From positions 1 through 22,944 of the forward strand of contig JALRMH010000113.1 of NCBI GenBank assembly GCA_026119935.1: a stretch of DNA of 22,944 nt, in the 5' to 3' direction. Origin of the DNA: Endothia cerciana. Lineage: Eukaryota > Ascomycota > Sordariomycetes > Diaporthales > Cryphonectriaceae. The position numbers and the translations under genes were made by a program. Below are positions 18,175-22,944 of the stretch, one piece after another. The first letter of the stretch is position 1, and the number at the start of each line of letters is the position of its first letter. The notes under the pieces are model-generated. The model was given only the letters and a program-made list of their open reading frames with translations, had not been told where the DNA came from and did no database searches.

Positions 18175-19586
18175 ATGTACGTCCGGCAGGAAAAGCTGCC
18201 CGGGCTCAAGGAGTACAAGTACTCGGCGGTCGACCGGTCGCTCACGTCAAAGTACATCCTCAAGCCCTTCTACACCAATGTTGTCATCAAGTGTTTCCCC
18301 ATGTGGATGGCGCCCAACCTGATCACCCTCACGGGCTTCATGTTTGTGATCTTCAACTTCTGGACGCTGCTCTGGTTCAACCCGAACCTCGACCAGGACT
18401 GCCCCACATGGGTCTACTACAGCTGGGCCATCGGGCTGTTCCTGTACCAGACCTTTGATGCTGTGGATGGCTCGCAGGCGTGAGTGTACCCCCCCGGCCG
18501 CTGTCGTTCTGGAATTTGTTCCTCCGGGAGGTGATCTCGGGCCAGAAGACTGACGGGCGCCGACCTCTTTTCTAGACGCCGGACGCGCCAGAGCGGGCCC
18601 CTCGGAGAACTCTTCGACCACGGCGTCGACGCGCTCAACACCTCTCTCGAGGTCCTGCTCTTCGCAGGAAGCAACAATACGGGACAGGGCTGGAAGACGG
18701 TCGCGATGCTGTTTTGCTGTGCGTTGCAGCCCTACAGGTTTCCGGGATGGTCCTGCTTGTGCAGGGGACAGCCACAGACTGACATGGTACTGCAGCGCTA
18801 CTGACCTTCTATGTCCAGACCTGGGACGAATACCACACCAAGACGCTCACCCTCGGGCTCGTCAATGGACCCGTCGAGGGCGTCCTGATCATCTGCGTGA
18901 TCTATGCAGCGACGGGCTTCTTCGGCGGCGGGCACATATGGGCCAGCTCGCTGCTCAAGACGATCGGCGTCCCACAGCTGCCGTTCATGCCGGGCTTCAT
19001 CTACAACATGTCTTTCTCTGATTGGAATCTAGTGCAGGGCTTCGCGGTCCTGTGCCTGAACACGCTCGAGTCCTGCCGGAACGTCATCAAGGCACGACGT
19101 GCCCGCGGCGACCGCAGCCGCTACGCGCTGGTCGGCCTGCTGCCCTTCTTCGTGACCTGGGCACTGATCGTCTCCTATCTGCTCCTGCAGCCCAACATTC
19201 TACACAACCACCTGGTGCCCTTTGCCCTGTTCTGCGGGCTGGTCAACGCCTACTCCGTGGGGCAGATGATCACCGCCCACCTGGTAAAGCTCGAGTTCCC
19301 GTACGCGAACGTGCTGGTCCTGCCCTTGGCATACGGCGTCTTCGACTCCCTCGGCCCCTGGCTGCAGTACGAATTCGGACGCCCCTGGCTTGGATGGCCT
19401 TCCGCCCTGGGCGACGACGTGTACCAGGTCGCATACATGTTCCTCATGCTGGGTGTGTCGATTGGTGTCTACGGCTCTTTCGTCGTGGATGTCATTGTCA
19501 CGATCTGTGACTATCTCGACATCTGGTGCCTGCGTATAAAGCACCCGTACGTGGAGCCTCCCGCGGCTGGGAAGAAGGCGCAGTAG
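18175..19586 (+). CDS. Choline/ethanolamine phosphotransferase
   Basis: Integral membrane enzyme of the ER or Golgi that transfers phosphocholine or phosphoethanolamine from its CDP ester to diacylglycerol, the last step of the Kennedy pathway. Exons 18175-18479, 18576-18718 and 18796-19586 give 412 residues; introns of 96 and 77 nt have donors GTGAGT and GTGCGT, CTGAC branch sites and TAG/CAG acceptors. The CDP-alcohol phosphotransferase signature DG(x)2AR(x)8G(x)3D(x)3D is complete: Asp98, Gly99, Ala102, Arg103, Gly112, Asp116, Asp120. Intron 1 splits the Ala102 codon, so the motif appears only after splicing. Flanking blocks are MAPNLITLTGF, SLLTFYVQTWDEYHT directly after intron 2, and several hydrophobic helices to the C-terminus, which ends in a basic tail. 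N-terminal LPGLKEYKYSAVDRS is typical. Sequence alone does not decide between the CPT1 and EPT1 specificities. Confidence 0.95.
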
Positions 19587-20077
19587 ACGGCTGCAGAACA
19601 CCCCAACGCCAAGGCGTAAGGAGGGCAAGGGGTGGTCGGCGGGGGAGGGTGAGGCGCGTTGCTGTGCAGCCCCGCACCATCACGGTCTTGCATTGTAGGT
19701 GCCCCGAACCGCCACCGTCCGCCCTCGTGGACATGCGTTGCCTCCCGGCCGACCTGTGACCGTGGGTGGGATTGTCGGAGACTGCGAAGGGACAGGTTGC
19801 CGAGGAAGTGATGACCCGCCTGGACGAATAATGAGGGCAGATACGAAATTTGACGCGTGGATACATGATGATACGGGCATAACGACAGGAAAAGCAGGCG
19901 GACGGCTGGGCAATGATAATTCCTGGTGGTGACCGGGCGCAACGGACATTGGGAGGGTGGGGAAAAGGGGGGCTAATTGGTCGATTAGAGGTTGTGTCAT
20001 CGAAATAGCAGGTACTGTATGTATGTAGGTATGTAAGCATTCGTAGTCCGTGGTTGGGGAGTTCCCCTCTCCACGTT

Positions 20078-20101
20078 GTCGTCGTCGTCGTCGTCGTCGT
20101 C
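20078..20101. repeat. (GTC)n microsatellite
   Basis: Eight perfect GTC triplets, followed by ATCGTC. Confidence 0.95.
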
Positions 20102-20114
20102 ATCGTCTCCCCCC

Positions 20115-20148
20115 GGTTTAATACCCACCACGGTTTAATACCCACCAT
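20115..20148. repeat. 17-bp tandem duplication
   Basis: Two adjacent copies of GGTTTAATACCCACCA plus one variable base. Confidence 0.9.
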
Positions 20149-20368
20149 CCCCCCCCCCGGTGACGCACACCACCCATGTAGGGCCAGATACAGGGGGTCA
20201 GATACAGTGCCAAGACGGTCCAGAACAGACAGATAGACAGGACAGACGGCCTGGTGTGCAATCGATCGTGACTACTCATTCCCCTCCATCAGGTAGTGCA
20301 GCGCGGGAAAGGTGGCTTGGGAGGCTACGAGAGCGGGGGTCTACCAGCAACTGGGCCCAGGGAAGGAC

Positions 20369-20389
20369 TCTCTCTCTCTCTCTCTCTCT
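20369..20389. repeat. (CT)n promoter-proximal tract
   Basis: Ten CT dinucleotides in the likely promoter or 5' UTR of copy B. Confidence 0.9.
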
Positions 20390-20515
20390 ACCTGCAGACC
20401 CCTGCGCGAATCACATTTTGTCTACAGTGGGAGGAGAAGAGAGGCCCGGTCTACCGTCCATCAAACCTTGTCATCACCCAACCTGCTGCACATTTGCATC
20501 ACCAGCATCACCATC

Positions 20516-21475
20516 ATGGCACCAAGAAGTCCTCGACGCTCACCCCGACCAAGATCAATGTCCCTGGCGCCAGCGCCAGCGCCAGCGTCGGCGTCAGCAT
20601 CAGCATCAGCGTCAGCATCAGCGTCGCTATCTATGACGACCACACCACTCTCCGAACCTGAGGATCTCCAGATGCCGTTCACAACTGCTAGGAAGATTTT
20701 CAACCAAATCATCAAACATGTTTCGGGAGATTTTTTGATGGTTACAGGCGTTTCCCCTCAAGATGTCCTCGCGATCGATAAAATCAGAGAGGCTCGTCGT
20801 CGCAAGTTCCGACTACGACGATATTACTCTCGCACAAAGATCCTTATCATCAGTATCCCAACCAGTGTCCATGAAGCTCTTCATATTATGCTTTACGAAC
20901 AATATCATACTCAACTTATTTTGATGGGCTTAAGTCAAAGCTGGATGGGAAGAGGTGCTTCAAGATTTCGAAATCATAGTCATCCTGGTGGAGGTAGTGG
21001 CGAAGGCGATTCTACAGGTGGTCCAAAACCAGCCCGAGGAAAGGGTAGCTCTTGGCCAACATTGGTTATTGAAGCAGGATATTCTGAATCAATACAGCAA
21101 CTCAGGCAAGATATGTGTTGGTGGTTTAAGGCTTCTGATCATGATGTCAAAATTGTGCTCCTTACTAAATTTGATCGCCTTCGCCATCAGATTCTTCTCG
21201 AGAAATGGGAAAAATCTGCATCGAGTACCCGACAAGGAGCAACAACAACTCGAGCTGCTTCGGTTCAAACGCTAGAACTAGCATTACAGCAAGAAATCAC
21301 AATCACTCAGGATACCGGGACAACACCGCCATCATATAATGTTGCTGGGGGCGCATTAGTCCTAAGCTTTCGACTCCTCTTTCTGAGGGATCCGGGTCCG
21401 GGAGAAGGAGATATTGTGTTGGGCATTCTAGACCTACGACGTTATGCAGAAGACGTCTGGGATTCACTTCAGTAA
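20516..21475 (+). CDS. Uncharacterised PD-(D/E)XK-like protein, copy B
   Basis: Paralogue of the gene at 13282-14242, same strand, intronless, 319 residues. The ATG at 20516 has a good context (CCATCATGGC) and is preferred over near-cognate starts upstream in the same frame. The N-terminus is Arg/Pro/Ser-rich (RSPRRSPRPRS), followed by an Ala-Pro and Ala-Ser alternating tract (about residues 19-38) encoded by near-hexameric repeats. Then MPFTTARKIFNQI, where the two proteins begin to align, and VTGVSP at the point where copy A has its intron. The core is SSWPTLVIEAGYSES, LRQDMCWWFKASDHDVKIVLL and ILLEKWEK; the C-terminal block is ALVLSFRLLFLRDPGP. Candidate residues Asp165, Glu186 and Lys212 have the same spacing as in copy A. 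AATAAA at 21523-21528 could be its poly(A) signal. Function unknown; the nuclease-fold reading is inference. Confidence 0.78.
   Translation: MAPRSPRRSPRPRSMSLAPAPAPASASASASASASASLSMTTTPLSEPEDLQMPFTTARKIFNQIIKHVSGDFLMVTGVSPQDVLAIDKIREARRRKFRLRRYYSRTKILIISIPTSVHEALHIMLYEQYHTQLILMGLSQSWMGRGASRFRNHSHPGGGSGEGDSTGGPKPARGKGSSWPTLVIEAGYSESIQQLRQDMCWWFKASDHDVKIVLLTKFDRLRHQILLEKWEKSASSTRQGATTTRAASVQTLELALQQEITITQDTGTTPPSYNVAGGALVLSFRLLFLRDPGPGEGDIVLGILDLRRYAEDVWDSLQ
20570..20632 (+). repeat. Coding repeat for (Ala-Pro)n(Ala-Ser)n
   Basis: Variants of GCGTCA/GCATCA/GCCAGC hexamers encode a disordered Ala-Pro then Ala-Ser tract in copy B. Copy A has no such tract. Repeat slippage is the likely origin. 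Confidence 0.85.
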
Positions 21476-21522
21476 AGGCCTTATGCTGGATGGGGCGGCA
21501 ATGGTCTGGTACTCAACTGAAG

Positions 21523-21528
21523 AATAAA
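21523..21528 (+). terminator. AATAAA polyadenylation signal candidate
   Basis: Canonical hexamer 48 bases after the stop codon of copy B. Fungal poly(A) signals are degenerate, so this is suggestive only. Confidence 0.4.
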
Positions 21529-21604
21529 CGCCTTCTGGTCCCAGACCGGGAAAGTAGAAGGAGAAGGTCGGTAATGACAGTGGGGAGGCAGGAAACGAGA
21601 AGAC

Positions 21605-21723
21605 CAGAACGCCAGATACAAATGTCGCAAAAGGGCAAGATTGGAGAAGGCAGTGCGCTTCCGAGTTAAAGCCAATCCCTCCCCCAATCTTACCCTTTTA
21701 TTTCATCTGTATCTGGCGTTCTG
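21605..21723. repeat. Inverted repeat, 40-bp arms
   Basis: Left arm 21605-21644 and right arm 21684-21723 are reverse complements at 34 of 40 positions, with a 39-base loop. The first 16 bases of the arm match perfectly. The hairpin is bracketed by identical 21-base direct repeats at 21566-21586 and 21761-21781. This could be a small MITE-like element, a hairpin in the 3' UTR of copy B, or a local rearrangement. Confidence 0.85.
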
Positions 21724-22220
21724 AAATTCAGGACACCGCCGGTAAGAGAAGGAGAGGGCCGGTCGGTAATGACAGTGGGGAAGGCAAGATAGGAGAATCG
21801 TATTGAGGCGGCGGAAGGAAGAAAAGAAAAGAAGAAAAAAAAAAAGTCAAAACACCGCCAGGCGAGAAGCGAACATAGGAAATACACATCCGAAAGCTCC
21901 AAAGTCAGATTCACCATCCCTCGATCCCCCCCCCCCCACACTGGTCTCCTTTGCCCCAGGTAACTCTCGGGACCGCCTTGTCCATCCGGTTCTCTGCATC
22001 ATAAGGTCGTCATTCTGATCTCCCCTGACCCTGTCATAGATTTTCCAAACCCTCCTTCCCTTCAAGCAATCCCAAGCCGCTTCATTCATGATGATAGGTA
22101 ACCCTTGCAAGCCTACCCAATGATCCCAGGGCCCGGGGGGGGGGGGTGTGGTAACAATCTGTCTTCCGGGGATCTATTGGGGTGGGGGGGGGAGGTAGGG
22201 GTAGGTATGGTGTGTCCCCT

Positions 22221-22734
22221 TCACAGCAGCTCGTCGCTGCCGCTCGCGACGCTCTGCTCGATGGCAGTGATGATCGTCTTCTCGTCAAACACGGGACCCT
22301 GGCCGTCGCACTTGGCCTGGTGCTTGAGCCGGTTGCTGATGTCCGCGATGTCGACCAGGCCCTTCTTGTAGAGCTCGTGGCCGAGGATGTAGTCCCAGGT
22401 GGCGCCGGCGGCGTACAGGCGCTCCCCGTCCTCGCTGGTGACGATCCGGTGGCTGGGCGTCTTGTTCTGGTGCAGGGAGAGCACGTTGCTGTAGAAGTCG
22501 GTGGGGTTGTACTGCATGGGGCCCGTGAAGGCCGGGGCGGGGTCCGAGGAGCTGCTGGCCTGCGCCATCGACGCCGTGGCCCGCAGGATCTTGTTCTCCG
22601 TGCTCACCTTGTGCAGGTCGCTCTTGAGCTTCTCGTACTCGTTGAGCTTCTGCTGCTGCATGGCCTCTATGCTGGCGAGCTTCGCCTCGAGCTCCTTGAC
22701 GTGGCGCTCCTTCCGCTCCCGGAAGGCTCGCTGG
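22221..22734 (-). CDS. bZIP transcription factor (AP-1/Yap type), last exon
   Basis: Partial gene: the 3' terminal exon encoding 170 complete codons. It opens inside the bZIP basic region (AQRAFRERKERHVKELE), with Ala completed across the splice site, then a leucine-zipper coiled coil running through IEAMQQQKLNEYEKLK to about ENKILRATA. The C-terminal half has a conserved block (ATWDYILGHELYKKGLVDIA, then RLKHQAKCDGQGPVFDEKTI) seen in fungal Yap-related factors. The exon start is set by a CAG acceptor at 22737-22735 after a C-rich tract, with a CTGAC branch site about 20 bases further upstream on this strand. The intron before the AQRAF codons fits the usual place in such genes. The upstream exon, with the rest of the basic region, is not seen in the remaining 200 bases, which are mainly G/C homopolymers. 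Likely a DNA-binding regulator of stress or metabolism; the exact orthologue is not assigned. Confidence 0.85.
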
Positions 22735-22944
22735 CTGCCGGGGGGGGGGGGGCGCGGTCAGCCGGGCGGGTCCCGAATGGCAGTAGATCGATCTCTCTCG
22801 GGGGGGGGGGGGGGGGGGGGGTTCTGGTGGGGGGGCCCCCCCCCCGGGCCCCCCCCCCGCCCCCCGCGGCGCAGGGCCCGCCCCCCCCCCAGCCCGGTGC
22901 GCCCGCGTGCCCCTCCCCAAACCAGAGACCGAGCGTTTTTGTTG
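22735..22944. other. G/C homopolymer right edge
   Basis: Intron sequence of the bZIP gene and then G and C runs of up to about 20 bases (22801-22820 is all G). On the minus strand the branch site CTGAC precedes the acceptor. No exon could be placed. The pattern looks like the low-quality end of an assembled contig. Confidence 0.6.

Larger units (their letters stand above)
19587..20515. other. Spacer upstream of paralogue B, with small repeats
   Basis: No recognisable gene. It contains (GTAT)-type repeats near 20018-20036, a (GTC)n run at 20078-20101, two copies of a 17-base unit at 20115-20148, GACA-type repeats near 20228-20247 and a CT run at 20369-20389 about 125 bases before the start of copy B. 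Confidence 0.65.
21476..22220. other. Convergent spacer with inverted and direct repeats
   Basis: 745 bases between copy B and the bZIP gene, both ending here. It holds the inverted repeat at 21605-21723 flanked by a 21-base direct repeat. Beyond it are A-rich (about 21822-21846), poly-C (about 21927-21937) and poly-G (about 22134-22146) tracts. No gene was recognised. Confidence 0.7.

Overview
The window is nuclear DNA from a filamentous ascomycete (Pezizomycotina, most likely a Sordariomycete). The evidence is gene structure and content: GC-rich housekeeping genes carry short introns of about 65-220 nt with GT..AG ends and CTGAC/CTAAT-type branch points, and the proteins are fungal (an Och1-type mannosyltransferase, Sos7/Kre28 kinetochore protein, a Yap-type bZIP factor, a DHA1-type MFS transporter). 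No bacterial operon, ribosome binding site, CRISPR array or rRNA was seen.

Layout. 1-2589: no gene, microsatellites only. 2590-3827 (+): GT32 alpha-1,6-mannosyltransferase, 2 exons. 3828-6792: about 3 kb without a recognisable gene, rich in simple repeats. 6793-9501 (+): five-exon MFS transporter. 10232-11531 (+): Elongator subunit Elp6, 3 exons. 12076-12694 (-): ribosomal protein eL37, rebuilt from four exons, the first only 4 nt. 13282-14242 (+): uncharacterised nuclease-like protein, copy A, one intron. 14916-15770 (-): coiled-coil kinetochore protein Sos7/Kre28-like, divergent from 16216-17490 (+), a charged nuclear protein of the type annotated as pre-mRNA-splicing factor 38B. 18175-19586 (+): choline/ethanolamine phosphotransferase, 3 exons. 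20516-21475 (+): copy B of the nuclease-like protein, without the intron. 22221-22734 (-): last exon of a bZIP transcription factor whose upstream exons run into G/C homopolymer sequence at the window edge.

The housekeeping genes act in unrelated processes (Golgi glycosylation, transport, tRNA modification through Elongator, translation, chromosome segregation, splicing, phospholipid synthesis); they are simply neighbours. The non-housekeeping element is the pair of paralogues A and B, about 6.3 kb apart in the same orientation. They share a conserved core that resembles a PD-(D/E)XK nuclease-type fold, use more A/T at third positions than their neighbours, and differ by one precisely placed intron. 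This pair is the best candidate for undescribed biology here. The spacers hold an unusually dense set of microsatellites, long G/C homopolymers, and a 40-bp-arm inverted repeat downstream of copy B.
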